This document shows positions 1 through 5,118 of a stretch of DNA of 5,118 nt, one piece after another. The DNA comes from Acidobacteriota bacterium (GTDB lineage: Bacteria > Acidobacteriota > Blastocatellia > Pyrinomonadales > Pyrinomonadaceae). The notes under the pieces are model-generated. The model was not told the DNA's origin and ran no database searches. It saw only the letters and a list, made by a program, of their open reading frames with translations. Location of the stretch: the NCBI GenBank assembly GCA_020201365.1, contig JAIVGV010000214.1:1-5118 (forward strand). The letters run 5' to 3'. How positions within the stretch are numbered: the first letter of the stretch is position 1; each line of letters starts with the position of its first letter. The position numbers and the translations under genes were made by a program.

Positions 1-84
1 GTCTCGTCGTCGCCCGCCCGTTTTTTTACGCGCCTGCCCGCTCGGACTTCGGACGCCCGGCGCGCGCCCTCCGAGACGGATTGA

Positions 85-576
85 TTAACTCACGCGCGAC
101 TTGCCGCGCTCCTCGACCGGCGCGTCGCGCTGCGGCTCGACCGCGACGCCGTGCACGTAAACCATCTCGCCGCCGAGCCAGCCGGAGATCGTAATGAGCA
201 CGATGCCGAGCACGGAGAGCAGCAGGGGGATCGTCGTACTCCCGCCGACCCAGTGCGCGCCGCCGCCCGTGCGCAGGTAGAAGTCGGCGAGGAAGACGAC
301 GAGCGCGATGACGTTTAAGCGCGCGTGCCAGTCGGCGATCCTTTTGACCTCGCGATCCTTGATCGAGAGCCAGTCAACGATGCCGGGCACCGCCGCCGCC
401 GCCGCGCCGAGGATGCCGCCCAAGAGCGTGTAGAAGGCGATCCAGTCCCTCCACACGAGGTTGCCGCGCCACAGGTAGATCAGATCGGCGACGAGCGAAA
501 AGACCCACAGCGCGATCGGGAAGGGGATGATCATCGGGTGAATCGGGTGTCTGCCCAGACTTGCCGGACTTGCCAT
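85..576 (-). CDS. DUF2231 family four-helix integral membrane protein
   Basis: A 163-residue inner-membrane protein. The start chosen is the ATG at 574-576, because a strong ribosome site (AAAGGGAGGT) lies a few bases upstream. The same frame stays open to an upstream ATG at 658-660, but the 28 extra residues are polar and lack a comparable site. Four hydrophobic segments are visible at about residues 14-34, 45-70, 87-101 and 114-133. The N-terminal 'GRHPIHPMIIPFPIALW' and the C-terminal 'GWLGGEMVYVHGVAV' are the hallmarks by which I recognise DUF2231 (PF09990). Conserved-looking histidines at 10, 13, 84 and 142 could bind a cofactor such as heme, but this is inference. The function of the family is not established. 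As I recall, its members are often found beside or fused to Rieske proteins, which fits the flavin/Rieske gene nearby. It is transcribed divergently from the regulator at 767. Confidence 0.88.
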   Translation of the reverse strand: MASPASLGRHPIHPMIIPFPIALWVFSLVADLIYLWRGNLVWRDWIAFYTLLGGILGAAAAAVPGIVDWLSIKDREVKRIADWHARLNVIALVVFLADFYLRTGGGAHWVGGSTTIPLLLSVLGIVLITISGWLGGEMVYVHGVAVEPQRDAPVEERGKSRVS

Positions 577-766
577 TACAAACCTCCCTTTGTGAGTCTC
601 CCAGCGCCCGCCGCGTGGGAGGTCGCCCCACGCCTCCGGCGCGTCAGCCCGGACAGACAATCGCCGCCGCCTTGCCTGTACGCCGGACTAGTGATAGCTT
701 TAGCCTGTCCCCTAAAACAGCATTAGGATACGCCCTAAAACAGGATCTGTAAAGGGGGGTTGACGG
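577..766. promoter_or_regulatory. Divergent intergenic region, presumed promoters for both flanking genes
   Basis: This 190-bp space separates the divergent DUF2231 gene and the winged-helix regulator, so promoters for both must lie here or close by. The part from about 690 to 760 is clearly more AT-rich than the flanking coding DNA. TAGGAT at 724-729 resembles a -10 box for the plus-strand gene, but I cannot find a good -35 partner at the right spacing, so no exact promoter is called. The two direct repeats annotated separately lie in the same stretch. Confidence 0.45.
710..743. repeat. 11-bp direct repeat pair (CCCTAAAACAG), candidate operator
   Basis: CCCTAAAACAG occurs at 710-720 and again at 733-743, with starts 23 bp apart, or about two helical turns. 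Each copy is part of a small inverted element: CTGT-N8-ACAG at 705-720 and ACAG-N3-CTGT at 740-750. The pair lies 24-57 bp upstream of the regulator's start codon, a typical place for an autoregulatory winged-helix operator. The repeat is seen directly; its role as an operator is inference. Confidence 0.45.
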
Positions 767-1369
767 ATGAGCGTCCCCGAAGGTCTCGAAGGGTTGTGCT
801 TCGCCTGCGAGTGCGTCTCGGCGAAGCGGGAAGGGTACAGCGATCCCTGGTCGGCAATCGCCAAGAACAAGCTGCTGCCCGACGGCACGAAGGAGGAGAT
901 ACTGAACCTCGTCGCGCGCGAGCCGAAGACGATCTCGCAGCTCGCCGAGGCGCTCGAGCTTTCGCCGCCGAGCGTCCACGCGCACATCGGCGACATGGTG
1001 CGCAGCGAACTTCTGCGCGAGGCTGAGGAGTGGGAGAAGTCGCACCCGACCGAGCGCTACTACGAGCCGAACTTCCCCGTCGTGACCGCCGAGGAGCGCG
1101 CGGAGTTCGCGTCCGCCTGCCGCGAGATGGCTGAACAGTTCGCGGACCTCTTCGAGAAGAGGCGCGCGCGGCTCGAACGCGCCTTCGGCAAGACCGGGCT
1201 CGCCGGGCGCGGCTGGGAGTTCGCGGACTTGGCGCAGTACCTCTACGCCACGGTGCAGCGCGGCGCGCGCACGCTGCTCGAAGAGCGCGGCGCGCTGCCG
1301 CCGCGCGAGCGCCACGCGAACGGCGTCGCGTGGGTCTTCTGGGCGGAGGAGCCGGAGGGCGACAAATGA
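767..1369 (+). CDS. Winged-helix (ArsR-like) transcriptional regulator with N-terminal Cys cluster
   Basis: A 200-residue cytoplasmic DNA-binding protein. The ATG at 767 is preceded by an AAAGGGGGG ribosome site at 751-759. Residues about 42-86 form a winged helix-turn-helix: a helix 'KEEILNLVAREP', then 'TISQLAEALELSPPSVHAHIGDMVRSELL', which is the helix-turn-helix pattern of the ArsR/HTH_20 group. The charged stretch 'EEWEKSHPTERYYEPNF' at about 87-103 is the likely wing. Residues 108-140 are a long charged helix (EERAEFASACREMAEQFADLFEKRRARLERAF), probably for dimerisation. The N-terminus holds Cys11, Cys14 and Cys16 (CFACEC), and Cys118 lies in the long helix; these could bind metal or sense redox state, which is inference. 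The protein ends in a Trp-containing segment (VAWVFWAEE). It sits upstream of, and in line with, the flavin oxidoreductase, and divergent from the DUF2231 gene; either could be its target. The effector is unknown. Confidence 0.8.
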   Translation: MSVPEGLEGLCFACECVSAKREGYSDPWSAIAKNKLLPDGTKEEILNLVAREPKTISQLAEALELSPPSVHAHIGDMVRSELLREAEEWEKSHPTERYYEPNFPVVTAEERAEFASACREMAEQFADLFEKRRARLERAFGKTGLAGRGWEFADLAQYLYATVQRGARTLLEERGALPPRERHANGVAWVFWAEEPEGDK

Positions 1370-1415
1370 CCGGCGCATCGCGCGCCGCGGCTTGCAGTCG
1401 CCCGCTCCTTATGAT

Positions 1416-1438
1416 CGGCTGACCGAACTCTTCAGCCG
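1416..1438 (+). other. Stem-loop just upstream of the oxidoreductase ribosome site
   Basis: CGGCTGA (1416-1422) and TCAGCCG (1432-1438) form a perfect 7-bp stem with a 9-base loop. It lies one base before the GAGG ribosome site (1440-1443) of the gene at 1453. No T-tract follows, so it is not an ordinary intrinsic terminator. It could affect translation or mRNA stability, or be a protein-binding palindrome. Confidence 0.35.
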
Positions 1439-1452
1439 CGAGGCTAACGACT

Positions 1453-2859
1453 ATGAGAACAGATAACGGTGAGAGCACTTCCGTCTGGATGGCGACTGCC
1501 GACACGCCGCGCGAGGGGCGTCTGGCGGAGGACTTGGACGCGGACGTGTGCGTCGTCGGCGCAGGCATTGCGGGCATGACGACGGCGTACCTGCTCGCGC
1601 GCGAGGGCAAGCGCGTCGCCGTCTTGGACGACGGCGCAATCGCGGGCGGCGAGACCTGCCGCACCACCGCGCACCTCGTCACCGCGCTCGACGACCGCTA
1701 CTTCGAGCTGGAAAAGCTCTTCGGCGAGCGCGGCGCGCACCTCGCCGCGGAGAGCCACGCGGCGGCGATTGAGAAGGTCGAAGAGATCGTGGGCGCCGAG
1801 AAGATTGATTGCGACTTCTCGCGGCTCGACGGTTATCTATTCGTCCCGCCCGGCGAGGCGACGAAAGTCTTAGACGACGAACTCGCCGCCGCGCACCGCT
1901 GCGGGTTGACAGAGATCGAGGAGGTCGAGCGCGTCCCCGATCTCTCGTTCGACACGGGGCGCGCGCTGCGCTTTCCCCGTCAGGCGCAGTTCCACATCCT
2001 CAAGTACATAGACGGGCTGGCGCGCGCCCTAAAGCGCGACGGCGGGCGCGTCTTCATGGAGACGCACGCCGAAAAGATCGAGGGCGTGGACGACGACGCG
2101 GCGCGCGTCGAGACGAGCGGCGGTAAAGTCGTCACCTCGCGCGCCGTCGTCGTCGCGACGAACTCGCCCGTCAACGACCTCTTCGAGATTCACACGAAGC
2201 AGGCTCCCTACCGCACCTACGTCATCGGCGCGCGCGTCGCGCGAGGGAGCGTGCCGAAGATTCTCTTGTGGGACACGCCCGACCCCTACCACTACATCAG
2301 GATTCAGGAGGGCTCGAACGGCAAGAGCGGCTACGACGTGCTCGTCGTCGGCGGCGAGGATCACAAGACGGGGCAGGCGGACGACGCCGAGCGACGCTTC
2401 GGCATCCTTGAGAAGTGGACGCGGGATCGCTTCCCGATGGTCGAAGGCATCGAATTTCGCTGGTCTGGGCAGGTGATGGAGCCGGTGGACAGCCTCGCCT
2501 TCATCGGTCGCAACCCGCTCGACAAGAAGTCGGTTTACATCGCCACCGGCGACAGCGGCAACGGCATGACGCACGGCACGATTGCCGGAATCCTCATCAC
2601 CGATCTCATCGCGGGGCGCGAGAACGAGTGGGCGGCGGTTTACGACCCTTCGCGCAAGACGCTCTCGGCGCTGCCGGACTTCGCCAAAGAGAACCTGAAC
2701 GTCGCCGCGCAGTACACTGATCTTGCGACGCCGGGCGACGTCGAATCGGTTGACGAGATCAAGCCGGGCGAGGGCGCGATCCTGCGCGCCCCTGCCACGG
2801 CTCGCGCTACCACCGCGAGGACGGGCACGTCGTCAACGGTCCCGCCATCAGCGGTTTAG
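1453..2859 (+). CDS. FAD-dependent oxidoreductase (DAO family), C-terminal Rieske domain disrupted
   Basis: A 468-residue flavoenzyme. The ATG at 1453 has GAGG nine bases upstream, and the opening 'GESTSVWMATAD' matches the usual start of this family. Residues 31-60 are the FAD-binding Rossmann fold: 'DVCVVGAGIAGMTTAYLL' carries GxGxxG at 36-41, and the strand 'RVAVLDD' ends in an acidic residue. 'GGETCRTTAHL' follows at 65-75. The distal FAD-contacting segment is 'ATGDSGNGMTHGTIAGIL' at about 364-381. This is the glycine/D-amino-acid oxidase-like fold (PF01266); the substrate is not known. Relatives continue into a Rieske [2Fe-2S] domain. Here homology stops at 'EIKPGEGAILR' (about 435-445), and the remaining 23 residues are out-of-frame translation of the Rieske end. 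The flavin domain looks complete, so the enzyme may still bind FAD and act without its iron-sulfur centre. The gene is probably cotranscribed with the regulator 83 bp upstream. Confidence 0.9.
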   Translation: MRTDNGESTSVWMATADTPREGRLAEDLDADVCVVGAGIAGMTTAYLLAREGKRVAVLDDGAIAGGETCRTTAHLVTALDDRYFELEKLFGERGAHLAAESHAAAIEKVEEIVGAEKIDCDFSRLDGYLFVPPGEATKVLDDELAAAHRCGLTEIEEVERVPDLSFDTGRALRFPRQAQFHILKYIDGLARALKRDGGRVFMETHAEKIEGVDDDAARVETSGGKVVTSRAVVVATNSPVNDLFEIHTKQAPYRTYVIGARVARGSVPKILLWDTPDPYHYIRIQEGSNGKSGYDVLVVGGEDHKTGQADDAERRFGILEKWTRDRFPMVEGIEFRWSGQVMEPVDSLAFIGRNPLDKKSVYIATGDSGNGMTHGTIAGILITDLIAGRENEWAAVYDPSRKTLSALPDFAKENLNVAAQYTDLATPGDVESVDEIKPGEGAILRAPATARATTARTGTSSTVPPSAV

Positions 2860-2876
2860 CGCCCGCCGAGGACTGA
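2788..2876 (+). pseudogene. Frameshifted remnant of a Rieske [2Fe-2S] domain
   Basis: In the frame that ends with TGA at 2874-2876, bases 2793-2873 read Cys-His-Gly-Ser-Arg-Tyr-His-Arg-Glu-Asp-Gly-His-Val-Val-Asn-Gly-Pro-Ala-Ile-Ser, then GLAPAED. This is the second cluster-binding motif (CxxHGS type) and C-terminal end of a Rieske domain of the kind fused to this oxidoreductase family. The overlapping oxidoreductase frame instead stops at 2857-2859. Only about five bases separate the linker Arg codon (2785-2787) from the Cys codon. The expected first half, including the Cys-x-His motif, is therefore absent in every frame, which means a deletion and not a simple indel. The fragment cannot form a 2Fe-2S site on its own. 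Confidence 0.8.
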
Positions 2877-2893
2877 ACGTCTGAGCATGAACG

Positions 2894-2938
2894 ACGCGCC
2901 GCGCGCCCGCCTCTTTACGACGCGAGCGCGCGGCGCGT
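2894..2938. terminator. Strong stem-loop between convergent genes, possible bidirectional terminator
   Basis: Bases 2894-2906 (ACGCGCCGCGCGC) are perfectly complementary to 2926-2938, giving a 13-bp GC-rich stem with a 19-base loop. It lies between the plus-strand oxidoreductase and the minus-strand repeat protein, exactly where both need to end. On the plus strand it is followed by a short GTTTAT, and on the minus strand by CGTTCAT. The T-tracts are weak, so termination may be Rho-assisted. Confidence 0.55.
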
Positions 2939-2970
2939 TTATGAATCGAGAATGATGATCGGATGAAGAG

Positions 2971-3888
2971 TTATCGCGCGCGCGCGCCGATGCGTCTGCG
3001 CACGAGGCTCTCGACGTCGAGCGGCATGCCGTCGGCTCTCGCCTGGCGTATGAACGCGGCGTCAACCTTGAAGATTTGCAGCCGCACGAGGTCTTCGACC
3101 GAGAGGTTCGTGAGCCCCTCACTGCGCATCTCGTTGATGAACTCGGGCGTGATCTTGAAGATGCGCATCTTGACGAGGCTCTCGAAAGGCTCTCTGGCGA
3201 AGCCCATCTGCGCGACTTGGCGCACGTAGTCGGCGTCAATCTTGAAGATGCGCGCCTTCACGAGCTCCTCCATCCCCATGTTCTCGAAGCCGCTCGCCCT
3301 CATCTCGCGCATGAACTTCGAGTCCACCTTGAAGATGACGGCTTTGAAGAGATCGTCAACGGTTAACTGACCGAAGCCCGCCGAGGCGAGATCGTCCGCG
3401 GCGGCGGTCGTCACGTTGAGCGCGGTCGCGGAGAAGAGGCGATCCTCGACGTCGCGCTCGTCGCCGTGGCGCGTCGAGTCCTGCTTCTCGAAGTCGAAGC
3501 CCCGGCTCTTCATCGCCGCGACGAAGCCGGGGTTCGACGTGAAGCTGAACGTGCCGGAGCCCCTGCCGTTCTGGAACGTGCCCTCGCAGTCAACCCGCCC
3601 CGCCTCGCGCACGAGGCTGAAGCGCACCGCGCCGCCGTCCCGCGCCTGCTCGCGCGTCAAGCCTTGCAGCTCGGAGAACTCGTAGCCCATCCCCGTCTGG
3701 CTCCTGCCGCCGCGCTCCGTGCGCCGCTCGAAGTTGAGTTGAATACGGTCGGGCTTCGACGTGTCGAGCGTGGCCGTCCAAGTGCCCGTCACGGCGCTCT
3801 GCGCGCGCGCGTGGTGAGAGACCGCGACCAAGGCGACGAGGGCGAGGCTGAAAACCGTGCGCGTTAGGATTCGAAAACTCTTCGACAT
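2971..3888 (-). CDS. Secreted protein with beta-rich N-terminal domain and tandem 29-residue 'IFKVD' repeats
   Basis: A 305-residue exported protein. The ATG at 3886-3888 has GGAG eight bases upstream. Residues 1-29 are a signal peptide: basic MSKSFRILTR, a hydrophobic core, and a likely cut after Ala29 in 'HHARAQSA'. Residues about 32-120 (VTGTWTATLD, IQLNFERR, ELQGLTREQ, VRFSLVREAG, DCEGTFQNGRGSGTFSF) look like a small beta-sheet domain with one Cys (101). Residues 156-299 are five tandem repeats, the last four beginning IFK(V/I)(D/T), with a pattern close to IFKVDxxFxxxMRxxGFxNLxxEDLVKxR. A degenerate earlier copy (FVAAMKSRGFD) lies near 122-132. I recognise this arrangement from acidobacterial proteins, some of them linked to BlaR1/M56-type sensors, but no function is known to me. 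Protein interaction in the periplasm is a guess. The terminator-like stem upstream suggests its own promoter. Confidence 0.82.
   Translation of the reverse strand: MSKSFRILTRTVFSLALVALVAVSHHARAQSAVTGTWTATLDTSKPDRIQLNFERRTERGGRSQTGMGYEFSELQGLTREQARDGGAVRFSLVREAGRVDCEGTFQNGRGSGTFSFTSNPGFVAAMKSRGFDFEKQDSTRHGDERDVEDRLFSATALNVTTAAADDLASAGFGQLTVDDLFKAVIFKVDSKFMREMRASGFENMGMEELVKARIFKIDADYVRQVAQMGFAREPFESLVKMRIFKITPEFINEMRSEGLTNLSVEDLVRLQIFKVDAAFIRQARADGMPLDVESLVRRRIGARAR
2992..3423 (-). repeat. Five tandem 84-87-bp coding repeats
   Basis: Within the secreted protein, five consecutive units begin at codons 156, 185, 214, 243 and 272. They map to 3337-3423, 3250-3336, 3163-3249, 3076-3162 and 2992-3075. 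The first four are exactly 29 codons and the last is 28. 'CTTGAAGAT' recurs on the plus strand at the start of each IFK-type unit. The units have diverged in amino-acid sequence, so this is an old protein repeat and not a recent DNA amplification. Confidence 0.8.
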
Positions 3889-3987
3889 AGAGACGTCTCC
3901 TCGGGAAAGATTTTCCTCCGCGCCGTGTGAGACGGCGGAATGAGGTTTTTTGTCGCAGAAAGTTTCGGGGCGACTCGGACGGAAAGA

Positions 3988-4028
3988 AGACCGCGCGGCT
4001 CCCAGGAGATTTGCGAGCCGCGCGGTCT
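3988..4028 (-). terminator. Intrinsic terminator-like hairpin after the membrane-anchored gene
   Basis: AGACCGCGCGGCTC at 3988-4001 pairs perfectly with 4015-4028, giving a 14-bp stem with a 13-base loop. On the minus strand the stem is followed by TTCTTTCC, a moderate T-rich tail. It begins 27 bases after the stop codon of the gene at 4055-4843, so it most likely ends that operon and isolates the repeat-protein gene downstream. Confidence 0.7.
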
Positions 4029-4054
4029 CTCGTCTTAGCCGTGCCGGTCGTGGG

Positions 4055-4843
4055 TTAGCTCTGCGGCTGCGCGGGCGCGGCAGCGCCTTTCGCGCCCGCG
4101 AAGTCGTAAGAGATGTGGAGGCGAAGCGCGCCGTTCTTGATTTCGGCGCGCACGTCCTTCGCCTGCGCGTGGACTGTGCCGCCGCTCGCCTGCACGGGGA
4201 CGTTTAAGGTCAACTGCTGACCGCGCATGATGACGAGCGGGTTGACCTTCTGGTTGATCGCGGACTGCACGAAGGTCGTGATGAGCGGCTCGTAGATCGG
4301 CGAGACGTTTTCGAGGTTGACGCCGACGACGTTGATCTGCCCGTAGAGCGTCTGCTGCGCGCGGTCGAACGAGAGCGCGATGGTCGCCTGCGCCGCGCCG
4401 CGGAGCTGCACGCAGTTGCCGAAGGCGCTGTAAGTGCCGTTGAAGGCGAGCGGCGTGCTGATCTGGTTGTCGCGCAGCGCGACGGCAGTCTTCGCGCCGC
4501 CGCCCTCCTGCGTGATCGCGATCTGGTTAGAGCAGCCGCCCTGCGCGTTGACGAAACGCGAGCCGCCGAAGCCGTTAAAGTTGTCCGGCGCGACGCCCGT
4601 GTTCGCGCCGAGCCGGAACGTCGGCGGGTTGAGGTCGCGGAAGATCGTCGAGAGGAAGGTCTCGAAGAACTTCTCGTCGAGCGTTAGGACGAGCGTGCCG
4701 GGCGGATCGCCCGCGGCGTCGGGCGCTTGCAGGGTCTGCGCGCCGAGCCGCGCCTGCTTGACGCGGGGCGCGCCGACGAAGAAGTAGTAGCACGCGCCCG
4801 CGCCAAGAAGCGCGCCGACGAGGAGCAGGATGATGTAGCGCAC
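4055..4843 (-). CDS. Hypothetical membrane-anchored extracytoplasmic protein
   Basis: A 262-residue protein that I do not recognise. It starts at a GTG (4841-4843) preceded by GAGAGGAGAAGAGCC, a strong ribosome site; no ATG in frame fits better. Residues about 3-24 (YIILLLVGALLGAGACYYFFVG) form one hydrophobic segment, acting as a signal anchor or uncleaved signal, so the rest should face the periplasm. The soluble part is rich in beta-type alternation: 'TLVLTLDEKFFETFLSTIF' near 50-68, 'TIALSFDRAQQTLYGQINVVGVNL' near 153-176 and 'VRAEIKNGALRLHISYDF' near 231-248. Two Cys (about 104 and 143) could form a disulfide. The tail (AGAKGAAAPAQPQS) is low complexity. The helix plus beta pattern with 'PLITTFVQSAINQKVNPL' faintly recalls lipid-binding TULIP-like domains, but that is only a guess. 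It follows the partial gene upstream by 21 bp, so the two form an operon. Confidence 0.75.
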   Translation of the reverse strand: MRYIILLLVGALLGAGACYYFFVGAPRVKQARLGAQTLQAPDAAGDPPGTLVLTLDEKFFETFLSTIFRDLNPPTFRLGANTGVAPDNFNGFGGSRFVNAQGGCSNQIAITQEGGGAKTAVALRDNQISTPLAFNGTYSAFGNCVQLRGAAQATIALSFDRAQQTLYGQINVVGVNLENVSPIYEPLITTFVQSAINQKVNPLVIMRGQQLTLNVPVQASGGTVHAQAKDVRAEIKNGALRLHISYDFAGAKGAAAPAQPQS

Positions 4844-4864
4844 GGCTCTTCTCCTCTCGCGCGC

Positions 4865-5118
4865 TTACGGCGTCCGCCCCGGCGACGCCGAAGTTGACGG
4901 CGAGGCGGACGGCGAAGCGGCGGGCGAAGCAGACGCGCCGCCCGCGTTCGCGTTGTTCACGCCCTGCATGACGAACTGGAAGACGGTGGCGAGCGTCTGC
5001 ATGTACTGCTTGACCTGCTCCTGCGTGATCTGCGAGTAGCCCTGCGGCAGGTCGAACGCGGTCGGGTCGGCGGTCGTCTTCAGATCGCGCAACTCCGCCG
5101 TCAGACGCGCCTGCGACG
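4865..5118 (-). CDS. Partial hypothetical protein with Ala/Ser/Pro-rich C-terminal tail (5' end outside window)
   Basis: The frame is open from the TAA at 4865-4867 to the window's right edge, giving 83 visible C-terminal residues. The TTG at 5090-5092 falls inside the continuous reading '...SQARLTAELRDLKTTAD', so it is probably an internal Leu codon and the true start lies beyond 5118. Visible parts are a charged helix, then 'FDLPQGYSQITQEQVKQYMQTLATVFQFVMQGV', which looks amphipathic and helical, then a tail dominated by Ala, Ser and Pro (ASASPAASPSASPSTSASPG). The tail resembles flexible linkers of secreted or envelope proteins. No signal peptide can be judged because the N-terminus is missing. 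The family is not recognised. It is the upstream member of an operon with the GTG-started gene 21 bp downstream, whose ribosome site lies in the gap. Confidence 0.7.
   Translation of the reverse strand, partial: SQARLTAELRDLKTTADPTAFDLPQGYSQITQEQVKQYMQTLATVFQFVMQGVNNANAGGASASPAASPSASPSTSASPGRTP

Noticed and set aside
20..27. T7 run after a GC-rich stretch at the left edge, as an intrinsic terminator of an upstream plus-strand gene
   Set aside because: No complementary stem is visible in the 20 bases available to its left, so it cannot be supported from this window.
577..660. N-terminal extension of the DUF2231 protein to the ATG at 658-660
   Set aside because: The extension is polar, unlike the family's usual start, and the strong ribosome site directly precedes the internal ATG at 574-576.
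735..1682. Long Arg/Ala-rich minus-strand open frame across the regulator and the start of the oxidoreductase
   Set aside because: Composition (runs of Arg, Ala, Ser, Pro) is typical of an antisense shadow in GC-rich DNA, and it overlaps two well-supported plus-strand genes.
3076..3366. Plus-strand open frame with a repeated Leu-Glu-Asp-Ala pattern opposite the secreted repeat protein
   Set aside because: Its periodicity is simply the antisense reading of the 87-bp coding repeats. It has no ribosome site, and the minus-strand gene has a signal peptide and a conserved-looking repeat.
3921..3951. Hairpin followed by T6 on the plus strand as a terminator
   Set aside because: The T-run begins eight bases after a short 6-bp stem, and no plus-strand gene ends here.
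5090..5092. TTG start for the rightmost minus-strand gene
   Set aside because: The frame stays open and protein-like to the window edge, and no ribosome site precedes the TTG; it is better read as an internal Leu in a truncated gene.

Overview
The window is GC-rich bacterial DNA with strong codon-position bias toward G/C and clear Shine-Dalgarno sites. The combination of families suggests an Acidobacteriota-type genome, possibly class Blastocatellia. These are a DUF2231 membrane protein, a GxGxxG flavin oxidoreductase of the Rieske-tailed type, and a secreted protein with tandem 'IFKVD..F' repeats. That placement rests on recalled family resemblance, not on a marker gene. I see no rRNA, tRNA, insertion sequence, phage gene or CRISPR array.

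Left half (about 1-2876). A DUF2231 four-helix membrane protein (85-576, minus) diverges from a winged-helix regulator (767-1369, plus). The 190-bp space between them holds an 11-bp direct repeat that could be an operator. The regulator is followed after 83 bp by an FAD-dependent oxidoreductase (1453-2859, plus). Relatives of this enzyme normally end in a Rieske [2Fe-2S] domain. Here only the last part of that domain is recognisable (Cys-His-Gly-Ser through the 'VVNGPAISGL' end). It lies in a different reading frame and is joined directly to the linker, so the first half of the Rieske domain and its Cys-x-His ligand pair are missing. This looks like an internal deletion of roughly 110-130 bp with a frameshift. 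It is the most notable observation in the window.

Right half (about 2877-5118). The flavin enzyme converges on a minus-strand block, with a perfect 13-bp stem between them. The first minus-strand gene met (2971-3888) encodes a secreted protein with an N-terminal beta-rich domain and five tandem repeats of 28-29 residues. Upstream of it, and separated by a 14-bp stem with a T-rich tail that looks like a terminator, lies a two-gene operon. That operon is a 5'-truncated gene with an Ala/Ser/Pro tail (4865 to beyond 5118), followed 21 bp later by a GTG-started, membrane-anchored extracytoplasmic protein of unknown function (4055-4843).

Taken together, the left half reads as a small redox/membrane locus with its own regulator, and the right half as envelope proteins of unknown role. 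I found no convincing defence, toxin-antitoxin or mobile system. The features worth following are the broken Rieske module, the Cys cluster in the regulator and the repeat protein.
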